A stretch of 64,000 nt of DNA, taken from Chryseobacterium viscerum (lineage in GTDB: Bacteria; Bacteroidota; Bacteroidia; Flavobacteriales; Weeksellaceae). The stretch covers positions 372,001-436,000 of the forward strand of contig NZ_PPEG02000002.1 of assembly GCF_002899945.2 (NCBI RefSeq). The letters run 5' to 3'. A model generated the notes under the pieces. It did no database searches. It saw only the letters and a list, made by a program, of their open reading frames with translations, and was not told the origin of the DNA. A program made the translations under genes and the position numbers. Of this stretch, positions 7,967 to 16,297 are shown one piece after another; within the stretch, counting starts at the first letter, position 1, and every line of letters begins with the position of its first letter.

Positions 7967-7996
7967 GGCCCTCTTTTTATAAGGGGGCTTTTTTAT
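7967..7996 (+). terminator. Rho-independent terminator after the exported cluster
   Basis: GGCCCTC-TTTTTATAA-GGGGGC followed by TTTTTT, about 30 bases after the M17-N gene stop. Confidence 0.75.
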
Positions 7997-8029
7997 AAAA
8001 AATATGATCACGATTACATATCTAACAAG

Positions 8030-8214
8030 CAATTTATTTAAACGCAAAGTTTAATAAATTTTTAAAAAATTCTAAGAGAGCAAAGATGGAATCAACTTCA
8101 TTGATTTTTATAAGCTTGTGGATTATCATTTCGCTTATCAGCGACTCTAGTCGCATTTCTTTGCTCCCTCAAATAAACAATAGAATCCAATAGCTTTTGC
8201 GTTTAAATAAATTG
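8030..8214. repeat. 185-bp inverted-repeat element between genes
   Basis: The outer arms CAATTTATTTAAACGCAAAG (8030-8049) and CTTTTGCGTTTAAATAAATTG (8194-8214) are complementary apart from one extra base. Inner arms GAGAGCAAAG and CTTTGCTCCCTC also pair. The centre holds a GCGACT-CT-AGTCGC hairpin. No reading frame is present. Layout suggests a MITE-like element or a highly folded RNA. Confidence 0.75.
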
Positions 8215-8301
8215 ATGGTATACATTGTAAAACTTTACATCTTTAGATTACAAAACGTAATTTCCTCTCTTTCAACTCCAAGCCTTTAACCCTCAACTAA
8301 A

Positions 8302-8332
8302 TTTGCAATGTCAAAAAAAATCCCGATTTTTG
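8302..8332 (+). promoter_or_regulatory. Promoter for topB (TTTG-N19-GATTTTTG)
   Basis: TTTG at 8302-8305 and GATTTTTG at 8325-8332 (one mismatch from TAnnTTTG), spacer 19. It supports translation starting at the ATG at 8357 and not at 8303. Confidence 0.55.
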
Positions 8333-8356
8333 CACTCCTTCCATAAACCCGAGTTC

Positions 8357-10483
8357 ATGAAATTATGTATTGCCGAGAAACCCAGTGTTGCCAGAGATAT
8401 CGCCAAAGTATTGGGCGCTACCATGCCTAAGCAAGGCTATATGGAAGGAAACGGCTATTGCGTAACATGGACGTTCGGACACCTATGCACCCTGAAAGAG
8501 CCTCATGACTACGGTCCTCAGTTCAAATCATGGAATCTCTTTTCACTACCAATTATTCCAAGCAGTTTTGGTATCAAGCTGATCCCGAATAAAGGTGTTG
8601 AAAATCAGTTTAAAGTGATTGAAAGATTGGTTGAGGAATGTGATGAGGTCATTAACTGCGGGGATGCCGGGCAGGAGGGAGAACTCATTCAGCGTTGGGT
8701 ATTGCAGAAGGCAAAATGCAACAAACCCATCCAGCGTTTATGGATATCTTCATTGACGGAAGAAGCTATCAAAGAAGGTTTTGCGAGCTTAAAACCTGCA
8801 GAAGATTATAAAAATCTGTATTTGGCTGGAAATGCCAGAGCGATAGGAGATTGGTTATTGGGAATCAATGCCACAAGGCTTTTTACCAAGAAATTTGGAG
8901 GAAATAAAGCGGTTCTTTCCATTGGAAGGGTTCAGACCCCGACATTGGCGATGCTGGTTCAGCGTCAGAAAGAAATTGATGCGTTTACCACAGAAGAATA
9001 TTGGGAACTGAAAACCAAATATCGTGATGTCATTTTCAATGCTGCGATCGACCGTTTAAAAACGTTGGAACGGGCAGAAAAAGGATTGGAATATCTTAAA
9101 GTAAACCCATTTGAGATCGTTTCTTTCGAGATTAAAGAAGGAAAAGAAAAAAATCCACGACTTTTCGATTTGACCGGGCTTCAGGTAGAAGCCAACAAAA
9201 AATATGGATATTCAGCAGAAAATACGTTGAATTATATCCAGAGCCTTTATGAAAAGAAACACGTGACCTATCCGCGTGTTGATACCACTTATCTATCAGA
9301 AAGTTTATATCCGAAAATAGGGGGTATTCTTCAGAAAATGTATCCTTATCAGGAATTAATTGCTCCGTTATTGGAAGCTCCGATTCCAAAATCAAAAGCC
9401 GTTTTTGATGATGCAAAAGTAACCGATCACCATGCGATCATTCCTACGGAAATCCCACCTTCTCAGAATCTGAGCAGGGAAGAAAAACTGATTTATGATC
9501 TTATTGCGAAGCGTTTTATTGCCGTATTCTATCCGGAATGTAAAATTTCCAATACATTGGTAGAAGGAAAAGTAGGAACTATTCCTTTCAAAACCAGCGG
9601 TAGACAAGTTCTGGAACCGGGATGGAGAGCCGTTTATGCTAAAGAGCCGAAAGAAGAATCTACCGACAAGGAAAAAGAAAAAGAGGAAGAACAGACGATT
9701 CCTGAATTTATTGTAGGGGAAACCGGACCGCATGATCCCATGATTCACCAGGGGAAAACTACCCCTCCAAAACCTTATACCGAAGCAACATTGCTGAGAG
9801 CCATGGAAACTGCCGGAAAACAGGTAGAGGACGAAGAACTGCGTGAAATGTTGAAAAATAACGGGATCGGAAGACCATCTACCCGTGCGAATATCATCGA
9901 AACCCTTTTCAAAAGAAAATACATTGAGAAGAAAAGGAAAAACCTCATCGCTACCCAAACCGGAATCCAGCTGATTGATACCATTGAAGACGAGCTGCTA
10001 AAGAGTCCTGAACTGACAGGAGAATGGGAATCCAAACTTCGTAAAATTGAAAAAGGGGAGTATGAAGCCAATCTCTTCAAAGAAGAACTGATTCAGATGG
10101 TTACAGAACTGACTGAGAAAGTAGTGTATGGAAAAGGAAAAGTGATTACACTGCAGGGAGAAGAAAAAGAAGAAGTGAAGGAAAAGAAAAAAAGAGAACC
10201 TGCACAGAAAAAAGAACTTCAGTCCTGGGAAGAAACGAAATGCCCGAAATGTAAAGAGCACAATCTGATCAAGGGAAAAACAGCCGTAGGATGTTCCGAT
10301 TTTAAAAACTGTGGCTTTAAAATTACCTTCGAAATTTTCGGTAAAAAATTGTCTGATAAACAGCTTTTAGATTTAGTTTTAAAAGGAAAAACATCGAAGC
10401 TGAAAGGATTTACTACCCATCCGGAAGCACTTGCAGAAGGTATTTTGACTTTAACTGATGACTTTCAGGTACAACTTAGCTAA
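8357..10483 (+). CDS. topB: DNA topoisomerase III (type IA)
   Basis: 708 residues from the ATG at 8357, which begins directly with the Toprim strand MKLCIAEKPSVARDIAKVLG; an upstream in-frame ATG (8303) lies in the promoter. The Toprim acidic site reads CGDAGQEGELI (residues 101-111), the DAG-type variant in which the second Asp of DxD is missing. SIGRVQTPTLAMLV (188-201) and the catalytic Tyr312 in VTYPRVDTTYLSE follow. A Glu/Lys-rich linker leads to a C-terminal four-cysteine zinc-ribbon module (CPKCKEHN...GCSDFKNCGF). The enzyme passes single strands through transient breaks to resolve recombination and replication intermediates. It is a lone gene with its own promoter. Confidence 0.95.
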   Translation: MKLCIAEKPSVARDIAKVLGATMPKQGYMEGNGYCVTWTFGHLCTLKEPHDYGPQFKSWNLFSLPIIPSSFGIKLIPNKGVENQFKVIERLVEECDEVINCGDAGQEGELIQRWVLQKAKCNKPIQRLWISSLTEEAIKEGFASLKPAEDYKNLYLAGNARAIGDWLLGINATRLFTKKFGGNKAVLSIGRVQTPTLAMLVQRQKEIDAFTTEEYWELKTKYRDVIFNAAIDRLKTLERAEKGLEYLKVNPFEIVSFEIKEGKEKNPRLFDLTGLQVEANKKYGYSAENTLNYIQSLYEKKHVTYPRVDTTYLSESLYPKIGGILQKMYPYQELIAPLLEAPIPKSKAVFDDAKVTDHHAIIPTEIPPSQNLSREEKLIYDLIAKRFIAVFYPECKISNTLVEGKVGTIPFKTSGRQVLEPGWRAVYAKEPKEESTDKEKEKEEEQTIPEFIVGETGPHDPMIHQGKTTPPKPYTEATLLRAMETAGKQVEDEELREMLKNNGIGRPSTRANIIETLFKRKYIEKKRKNLIATQTGIQLIDTIEDELLKSPELTGEWESKLRKIEKGEYEANLFKEELIQMVTELTEKVVYGKGKVITLQGEEKEEVKEKKKREPAQKKELQSWEETKCPKCKEHNLIKGKTAVGCSDFKNCGFKITFEIFGKKLSDKQLLDLVLKGKTSKLKGFTTHPEALAEGILTLTDDFQVQLS

Positions 10484-10570
10484 GTGCTTAATCATTATTT
10501 ATAAAAAAAATCTGCTCAATCCGTTTAATCTGCGAGAGTAAAGGGGACAAGTTGAATCGTACTTGTTTAG

Positions 10571-10626
10571 TGGAGAATACGGGATTCGAAACCGTGACCT
10601 TTTGACAGCCAGTCAAAAGCGCTAGA
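10571..10626 (-). pseudogene. Degenerate 3' portion of a tRNA-Ala(GGC) gene
   Basis: Read on the minus strand: a trace of the D-stem (CTAGCGC), an anticodon arm TTTGA-CTGGCTG-TCAAA with anticodon GGC (bases 10608-10610), a T-arm with one broken pair (ACGGTTTCGAATCCCGT) and the acceptor 3' strand ATTCTCCA, followed by CTAA where CCA is common. ATTCTCC would pair with GGGGAAT and give the G3-U70 pair that marks tRNA-Ala. The 5' acceptor strand and most of the D-arm are absent, so it is not functional. Remnants of this kind are often attachment sites left by integrated elements. Confidence 0.7.
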
Positions 10627-10696
10627 TTTTTACCTATTAAAATCCAACCCTATATTTTCTGTACTTTGCAATTTTGTTTTAATAACAAGTATTACC

Positions 10697-10767
10697 ACTG
10701 AAGACGTGAAAATTCCCCTCCTCTGGAGGGGTGGCGAAAATTCAAAGAATTTTTGACGGGGTGGTTT
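10697..10767 (+). repeat. Double-hairpin dispersed repeat (71 bp), intact copy
   Basis: Same length as the copy at 5009-5079 with two differences near the left end. Its right edge supplies part of the stop codon of the minus-strand gene at 10766-11188. Confidence 0.9.
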
Positions 10768-11188
10768 ACCGGAACAACCTCTCATACCAACCGCCAACAT
10801 CCTTCTTAATCTCCTCATGATGCTTGCATAAAATCATAGCCAGTTCCAGTTCAGACCTTTCGGATTTATAAGGATTCAAAGTAAGAAACCCAAAGAAATT
10901 TCCGTCCTGATCAACGATTGCCGGAGGATATGCTCCATAAGTATTCCATGGAGAATAGGTGCTGTAGGTGCTTCCATAGTTTCCATAGGTGTTCCAGATC
11001 GATTTTGAGCTGAACACATTCCCGTAGTCACTAAACTTATTCCATATCGAATTTTTATCAAAATTATCACAGTTCAGACATCCCAGATATTGATCCTGGT
11101 CGGCACCTCCATACAAATGTAAAGTCTGTGCATGAAAAATGCAGCATAGGAGAAAACTTAAGATGATGAACACTTTTTTACAATACAT
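10766..11188 (-). CDS. Small exported protein with SIWN-x-(Y/F)-x-x-YG repeats
   Basis: 140 residues with a signal peptide (MYCKKVFIILSFLLCCIFHAQ). The mature part starts with a GCLNCDNFDKNSIW segment containing a CxxC pair. Two or three short repeats follow (NSIWNKFSDYGNVF, KSIWNTYGNYGSTYS, SPWNTYGAYPP), then PAIVDQDGNFFGFLTLN. Similar repeat proteins are widespread hypothetical proteins in bacteria; no function is established as far as I know. The stop codon lies at the edge of the dispersed repeat, so the C-terminal end may have been shaped by that insertion. Confidence 0.75.
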   Translation of the reverse strand: MYCKKVFIILSFLLCCIFHAQTLHLYGGADQDQYLGCLNCDNFDKNSIWNKFSDYGNVFSSKSIWNTYGNYGSTYSTYSPWNTYGAYPPAIVDQDGNFFGFLTLNPYKSERSELELAMILCKHHEEIKKDVGGWYERLFR

Positions 11189-11243
11189 AAGATGATTACT
11201 TTATTAAATAATGATAGCTACCAGAAATGAAAAGACAGATATC

Positions 11244-11277
11244 AACTTCCTGCCTCTCTCTTCCATCTTCCAGCCTC
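11244..11277. repeat. CTTCCATCTTCCAGCC dispersed repeat arm
   Basis: AACTTCCTGCCTCTCTCTTCC followed by ATCTTCCAGCC resembles the right arm of the inverted element at 19492-19645 (AACTTCC...CAGCTTCCAGCC). Non-coding. Confidence 0.5.
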
Positions 11278-11284
11278 AATTATA

Positions 11285-12154
11285 TTAATCTATTTTAAAT
11301 TTCTTCGGAGACTTTCCGGTGATCTGGGTAAATTTTCTGTAAAAATACTCCAGTGTATTAAAACCGGATTCAAAACATATATTTTTAATCCCAATTTCGG
11401 GGTTGCTTATTAATAGCTGCTTGGCGTGTTCTATTCTCAACTGGATAATATATTCTACCGGAGTACAGTTGTAGGAATGCTTAAACTTTTTAAACAGATT
11501 GGCTTCACTCATTCCTGCGATCACGGAAAGTTTCTTTATGGTAATCGGTTCTTTGTAATTTTGCTTGATAAAATGAACCACTTCCTGCAGTCCGTTCTGT
11601 ACATTTTCTGCCTTGTCAGAATACAACAGAATATGTTTTGCATTGGTCTTCATCAGCTCATAGATCAGTTCCTTCAGACTTAAACTTAAAAGAAAATCTG
11701 AGGTACCATACATACTGTTGTCTATTCTTCTGTTGTAAAGATTGGTAAGGCTTCTCCACAAAGATTCATCTGAGCTTACAAACTTTTTTACCATATTTTC
11801 CTTCATCATAATTCCCGTTCTGTCCCAGTCCGGATGCCAGGTTTCAATCACTTCAGAAAATACACTGTCAATATATTCCTGTTCTATATTCAATACCAGA
11901 CATTTTGTGGGCTCTTTGAAAACAGGGTGAATATCTATACTCAGTTCCTTATTACAGGGCGGAATAAATACACTTCTTTCATTAAACTCAAAAGTCTCAT
12001 CCTCACTGCGAATGATCTTATTGCCACTCAGCATAAGCGTAATGACAGGCTTTTCAAAAAAGAAAGGAAAATCGTGGCACACTACATTCGTTTCAAATAC
12101 ATTCAATTCACCAAAAGGAATGCTGAAAACAGTTCTTTCTTCGATCTTTTCCAT
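11285..12154 (-). CDS. AraC family transcriptional regulator
   Basis: 289 residues. The N-terminal 170 residues form a cupin-like sensor of the AraC_N type (LMLSGNKIIRSEDETFEFNERSVFIPP). The C-terminal 100 residues hold two helix-turn-helix motifs (ITIKKLSVIAGMSEANLFKKFKHSY and IGIKNICFESGFNTLEYFYRKFTQITGKSPKKF). It is transcribed away from the aldehyde dehydrogenase/GMC dehydrogenase pair across a 102-base gap, so it very likely controls that pair in response to its alcohol or aldehyde substrate. No clear operator was identified. Confidence 0.92.
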   Translation of the reverse strand: MEKIEERTVFSIPFGELNVFETNVVCHDFPFFFEKPVITLMLSGNKIIRSEDETFEFNERSVFIPPCNKELSIDIHPVFKEPTKCLVLNIEQEYIDSVFSEVIETWHPDWDRTGIMMKENMVKKFVSSDESLWRSLTNLYNRRIDNSMYGTSDFLLSLSLKELIYELMKTNAKHILLYSDKAENVQNGLQEVVHFIKQNYKEPITIKKLSVIAGMSEANLFKKFKHSYNCTPVEYIIQLRIEHAKQLLISNPEIGIKNICFESGFNTLEYFYRKFTQITGKSPKKFKID

Positions 12155-12256
12155 GATAGGTAGAGTTTAGGTTAAAAAAAATAGAGAATAGGTAAATGAT
12201 TTATATCATGTTATTGCCATTTTCGAACTACGTAAAATACAAAATAAATTAAAACA

Positions 12257-13663
12257 ATGGAAAATACATCATTAGCCAAAGAAACTCATATTTCAGACAC
12301 CTACTTTTTATCCCTAAATCCTTCTACCTTAGAGGTTATAGGCGGAGTTTCCAATACTTCCCATGAGGAGATTGATGCTAAAATTGAGAAAGCAAAAAAG
12401 GCCCAAAAACTATGGTCAGCAAGACCAGATTCAGAAAGAAAAGACATTTTATTAAAAGTTGCGGAAGCTTTGCAGCAAAATTCAAAACATCTGGCAGAAT
12501 GGATCACCCGTGAGCAGGGAAAACCGCTTAATGGTCCTGGAGCCCATTTCGAAATGCAGGCTTGTGTAGGTTGGACACAAGTTCCTGCATCACTGGATTT
12601 ACCTGAAGAAATTGTCTTTGAAGATGAAACAAGGAAAGACGTTGTATACAGAAACCCAATTGGAGTAGTTGCCGCGATTGCTCCCTGGAACTGGCCTCTG
12701 ATGATTGCGATCTGGCAGATTATTCCATCACTCAGAATGGGAAATGCGGTCATCATCAAACCTTCAGAATATACCACTTTCTGCAGTCTGGAAATGATAA
12801 AAGTAATCAACAGCGTGCTTCCCGAAAACCTTTTACAGGTCGTTACCGGCAGGGGTGAAGTAGGCAGTTATCTTACAGCTCATCCTGAAATTGGAAAAAT
12901 TATGTTTACAGGATCTATTGCAACAGGGAAAAAGGTGATTGAAGCTTCTGTTAAAAATATGGCACGCCTAACCTTGGAATGTGGAGGAAATGATGCCGGG
13001 ATTATCTTGCCCGGTCTTGATGTAGCCAAACACATCGATTCTATTTTCTGGGGAGCTTTCTTAAATATGGGGCAGACCTGCGCCTGCTTAAAAAGATTAT
13101 ACGTTCATGAAAAAGATTATGAAAAAGTAGTTCAGGCTTTGGCAGACTACTCTTCCAACATTCCGATGGGGAATGGCGCAGATGAGAACAATGTTTTAGG
13201 ACCGATTCAGAATAAAATGCAGTACGATAAAATTCAGGATCTGATCCGTGATTCTGAAAATATCGGTGCTGATTTCATATTCAGAGGGCAAAAACCAGAT
13301 CTGGAAGGATATTTTATCCCGATAACCCTTATCGGAAATGTAGATAATGGAAACAGAATTGTAGACGAAGAACAATTTGGGCCGGTATTGCCTATCATTA
13401 AATATAAAACTCTGGAAGAAGCTATCAGTAAAGCCAATGATTCTGAAACCGGATTGGGAGCCTCAGTTTGGAGCGATGACCTTAACGAAGCACAAAATGT
13501 AGCGGCAAAATTGGAAGCAGGAACAGTATGGATCAATCAGCACGGTGCCATTCATCCTTTTGTTCCTTTTGGAGGAGTAAAACAATCCGGATATGGAGTG
13601 GAATTTGGAATTGAAGGATTGAAAGCAGTCACAGTTCCTAAAGTAATCAGTATCAAAAAATAA
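12257..13663 (+). CDS. NAD(P)-dependent aldehyde dehydrogenase
   Basis: 468 residues, usual family length. Key residues are Asn145 in APWNWP, Glu241 in LECGGND and the nucleophile Cys275 in MGQTCACLKR. The enzyme oxidises an aldehyde to the acid in the cytoplasm. The gene sits 17 bases before a GMC-type alcohol dehydrogenase and opposite an AraC regulator. The pair could oxidise an alcohol such as choline, an aromatic or a short-chain alcohol in two steps. The choline-to-betaine route is one option, but the specificity cannot be read from the sequence. Confidence 0.92.
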   Translation: MENTSLAKETHISDTYFLSLNPSTLEVIGGVSNTSHEEIDAKIEKAKKAQKLWSARPDSERKDILLKVAEALQQNSKHLAEWITREQGKPLNGPGAHFEMQACVGWTQVPASLDLPEEIVFEDETRKDVVYRNPIGVVAAIAPWNWPLMIAIWQIIPSLRMGNAVIIKPSEYTTFCSLEMIKVINSVLPENLLQVVTGRGEVGSYLTAHPEIGKIMFTGSIATGKKVIEASVKNMARLTLECGGNDAGIILPGLDVAKHIDSIFWGAFLNMGQTCACLKRLYVHEKDYEKVVQALADYSSNIPMGNGADENNVLGPIQNKMQYDKIQDLIRDSENIGADFIFRGQKPDLEGYFIPITLIGNVDNGNRIVDEEQFGPVLPIIKYKTLEEAISKANDSETGLGASVWSDDLNEAQNVAAKLEAGTVWINQHGAIHPFVPFGGVKQSGYGVEFGIEGLKAVTVPKVISIKK

Positions 13664-13680
13664 AAATCAAATTAAAACTC

Positions 13681-15231
13681 ATGAAATACGATTTTATAAT
13701 TGTCGGATCCGGTTCGGCAGGAGCTGTAATAGCCAATAGATTAAGCGAAAACGAAAATATAAATGTGCTTCTGCTGGAGGCAGGTCCTGATGATAAAGTT
13801 GCTGAGGTACAGGAACAGGCAGGATGGCCTGCCGTATGGAATACCGAAAGAGATTGGGCCTATCATACCGTGGCGCAGGAACATGCAGGAGGGAATACCC
13901 GATACTGGCCTCGTGGTAAGACATTGGGTGGCTCAAGTTCTATCAACGGGTTGATCTACATCAGAGGGCATCAGCAGGATTATGATAGCTGGGCTTATAA
14001 AGGATGTGTGGGCTGGGATTGGAATACCGTTTTACCTTATTTTAAAAAATCTGAAACCCACGAAGATGGAGGAGACGATATTCATGGGGGAGAGGGGCCG
14101 CTTTTTGTAAGCCGTATCAAACATCCGAATGCGATTTCAATAAGCGCTATTGAAGCCTGTAAAGAATTGGGTTATCCTTTGACAGATGATTTTAACAAAG
14201 AAATATGGGGAGCGGGTCTTAATCACCTGACTGCAGGAAAAGATAGTAAAAGATGTTCTACTGCTAAAGCATTTTTAGACCCGGTGAAATCCCGAACCAA
14301 TTTACATATTCATACCAATGCTTTGGCTCAGAAATTAATTTTTGAAGGAAACGAATGTATCGGAGTTCAGTATTTAAAAGACGGCGAATTAATAGAAGTA
14401 GAAGCTGAAAAAGAAGTCATCGTATCCTGTGGAACCATAGAATCTGCGAAGCTTCTGATGATTTCCGGAATCGGGGATAAAGAAGAACTGGAATCAGTGG
14501 GAATTTCAGTGGTAAAAGACTTAAAAGGTGTTGGAAAAAACCTTCAGGATCACCTTTTGACCAGTGTTATTTTTAAAGCTAAAAAAGAGATTCCTGCCCC
14601 ACAAGCTAATTTACTGGAAGCACAACTATTCTGGAAAAGTAAAGATGAAATGGTATATCCTGACCTGCAGCCTTTGTTCATGGGACTGCCTTATTACAGC
14701 CCCGGATTTACAGGACCGGAAGATGCTTTCACATTCTGCGCAGGCTTTATCAGACCTGCGAGTAAAGGATATATTAAATTAACATCTTCCGATCCCTTTG
14801 CACCACTGGAAATTAATCCAATGTATCTTTCTGAGGAATCTGATCTGGACGCTCTTTACCGTTGCGTTGAAATCTGCCGTGAAATGGGAAGAACAGAAGC
14901 AATGAAAGAATGGAATGATGGTGAGATCTATCCAGGAGAAGGAAAAACAAAAGAAGAAGTGATTGATTATATTAAAAAATCATGTTCCACTTACCATCAT
15001 ATGACAGGAACCTGTAAAATGGGAATCGACAGTGAGTCTGTTGTAGACCCAAGACTGAAAGTATATGGAATAAAAGGATTAAGAGTAGCAGACGCATCCA
15101 TTATGCCCGATGTGGTTTCCGGAAATACCAATGCACCTACCATTATGATTGGTGAAAAAGCAGCTGATATGATTAAAGAAGACCATCATTTGAAAATATC
15201 AAGTTCATCAGAGAAGTTATCGTTTGTTTAA
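13681..15231 (+). CDS. GMC family FAD-dependent alcohol (choline-type) dehydrogenase
   Basis: 516 residues. FAD-binding motif FIIVGSGSAGAVIANRLSE at the N-terminus, GMC signature 1 in RYWPRGKTLGGSSSINGLIYIRG, and the C-terminal CSTYHHMTGTCKMG and VSGNTNAPTIMIGEKAADMI blocks. His440 and Asn484 (44 apart, as in choline oxidase) are the likely catalytic pair. It should produce the aldehyde that the preceding gene oxidises. BetA-like enzymes and broader alcohol dehydrogenases share this layout, so the substrate is left open. A terminator follows. Confidence 0.92.
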   Translation: MKYDFIIVGSGSAGAVIANRLSENENINVLLLEAGPDDKVAEVQEQAGWPAVWNTERDWAYHTVAQEHAGGNTRYWPRGKTLGGSSSINGLIYIRGHQQDYDSWAYKGCVGWDWNTVLPYFKKSETHEDGGDDIHGGEGPLFVSRIKHPNAISISAIEACKELGYPLTDDFNKEIWGAGLNHLTAGKDSKRCSTAKAFLDPVKSRTNLHIHTNALAQKLIFEGNECIGVQYLKDGELIEVEAEKEVIVSCGTIESAKLLMISGIGDKEELESVGISVVKDLKGVGKNLQDHLLTSVIFKAKKEIPAPQANLLEAQLFWKSKDEMVYPDLQPLFMGLPYYSPGFTGPEDAFTFCAGFIRPASKGYIKLTSSDPFAPLEINPMYLSEESDLDALYRCVEICREMGRTEAMKEWNDGEIYPGEGKTKEEVIDYIKKSCSTYHHMTGTCKMGIDSESVVDPRLKVYGIKGLRVADASIMPDVVSGNTNAPTIMIGEKAADMIKEDHHLKISSSSEKLSFV

Positions 15232-15255
15232 TTCAGAGTTTAGAAGCTCAAAAAG

Positions 15256-15288
15256 AAGCCGTTTCATCTTATGTGGAACGGCTTTTTA
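15256..15288 (+). terminator. Rho-independent terminator
   Basis: AAGCCGTT...AACGGCTT stem followed by TTT, just after the GMC gene. Confidence 0.8.
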
Positions 15289-15309
15289 AATGAAATTTTT
15301 TGAATATAA

Positions 15310-15342
15310 TTGAAATAAAAAAGGCTGCAGTCCTTATCTTTG
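15310..15342 (+). promoter_or_regulatory. Promoter TTG-N22-TATCTTTG with a very short leader
   Basis: TTG at 15310-15312 and TATCTTTG at 15335-15342. The expected transcript start is about 10 bases before the thioesterase ATG at 15358. The in-frame TTG at 15340 is part of the -7 box and is not the start codon. Confidence 0.7.
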
Positions 15343-15357
15343 ATTAAAATAAAATTC

Positions 15358-15780
15358 ATGACTCCAGAGAAAAGAAAACTTATTACAGACAGCTTCAACC
15401 GTTCAGAAACCTTACAATTCTATAAAGCAGAACTGCTGGAAGTAGAAACCGATTTTGTATCCATTAAGATTCCCAAAATAGAAATGATGACCAGAAAAGC
15501 CGGAATGTTCAACGGGGCTATGATTGCTTCTCTGGTGGATGTTTCTTCAGGATATGCATCGGTGAGTCATTATGCAGAAGACTGTTATGTGGTAACCGTT
15601 GAATTGAAGGTGAATTATCTTCGTCCTGCCATGGGTGATGCTTTGGTTTCAAAATCCTATGTTCTCAAAGGAGGAGGAAGAATAATTGTAGTGAGAACGG
15701 AAATCTACGTTCAAACCGAAGGCTCTGATTCTGAAAGTCATGTTGCCACTTCATTAGTAACCATGATGAAAATAAAATAA
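15358..15780 (+). CDS. PaaI-like hotdog-fold thioesterase
   Basis: 140 residues from ATG 15358 (MTPEKRKLITDSFNRSETLQFY). The hotdog-fold core is visible: GMFNGAMIASLVDVSSGYAS corresponds to the HGG-type helix of PaaI thioesterases, with Asn in place of the usual His. VELKVNYLRPAMGDALVSKSYVLKGGGRIIVVRTEIY follows. The family hydrolyses acyl-CoA or aryl-CoA thioesters. The substrate is unknown; no pathway genes are adjacent. Confidence 0.85.
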   Translation: MTPEKRKLITDSFNRSETLQFYKAELLEVETDFVSIKIPKIEMMTRKAGMFNGAMIASLVDVSSGYASVSHYAEDCYVVTVELKVNYLRPAMGDALVSKSYVLKGGGRIIVVRTEIYVQTEGSDSESHVATSLVTMMKIK

Positions 15781-15899
15781 CAATATAAAGGGAAATAAAG
15801 GTTGAAATATTCCTTAAACAAAGGGGTTTTGTAGAATTTTTTGTTTAAAATGGAATAGCTTTTGCTCAGTACATCCCATCAACATTAAAAAATAACTCA

Positions 15900-16244
15900 A
15901 TGAACTTAATTATCCGATTATTTATCACAGCAATTGTTGCTTATCTTTTAACTAAAATCTTACCGGGAGTACAATTTGAAGGATTTTCTTCAGCCATTAT
16001 CTTTGCTATTGTGCTTGGGGTTCTTAACATATTTGTAAAGCCTATTTTAAGTCTTTTTGGTCTTCCTTTGACCATTCTTACATTAGGATTCTTTGCCCTG
16101 GTAATCAATGCCGGAATTGTACTGATTGCAGACTATTTCATAGATAGCATGTTTGTAGATGGTTTCTGGTGGGCATTTATCTTCAGTATATTATTGTCAA
16201 TCGTTACTTCACTGGCGAACTCAATGTTCTCGGATGGAGAGTAA
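15900..16244 (+). CDS. Small four-helix membrane protein (phage holin IV / YvlD-like family)
   Basis: 114 residues that are almost entirely membrane-spanning: IIRLFITAIVAYLLTKILPGVQ, AIIFAIVLGVLNIFVKPILSLFGLPLTILTLGFFALVINAGIVLIADYFI, and WWAFIFSILLSIVTSLANSMF. The NIFVKPILSLFGLPLTILTLG block is the hallmark of this family. Despite the name, members are ordinary bacterial inner-membrane proteins of unknown role. It is a lone gene, ending at a bidirectional terminator. Confidence 0.85.
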   Translation: MNLIIRLFITAIVAYLLTKILPGVQFEGFSSAIIFAIVLGVLNIFVKPILSLFGLPLTILTLGFFALVINAGIVLIADYFIDSMFVDGFWWAFIFSILLSIVTSLANSMFSDGE

Positions 16245-16267
16245 TTAAAATCATAACAGATCAAAAT

Positions 16268-16297
16268 AAAAATCCGCCCAACGAGCGGATTTTTTTA
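16268..16297. terminator. Bidirectional terminator between convergent genes
   Basis: AAAATCCGC-CCAAC-GAGCGGATTTTTTT between the YvlD-like gene and the minus-strand secreted protein. Confidence 0.85.

Noticed and set aside
8303..8356. N-terminal extension of topB from an upstream ATG
   Set aside because: The added 18 residues are not family-like and the region contains the promoter boxes; ATG 8357 starts directly at the Toprim strand.
9392..10261. Long minus-strand frames (up to 188 codons) opposite topB
   Set aside because: Phe/Ser-rich composition typical of the antisense of Glu/Lys-rich text; topB is clearly the coding strand.
12257..15231. Firm assignment as betB-betA (choline to glycine betaine)
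   Set aside because: Both families are broad, no choline transporter is adjacent and the regulator is AraC type and not BetI; the substrate is left open.
15900..16244. Phage holin as a sign of a prophage
   Set aside because: The family name is misleading; no other phage gene is nearby and relatives are ordinary chromosomal membrane proteins.
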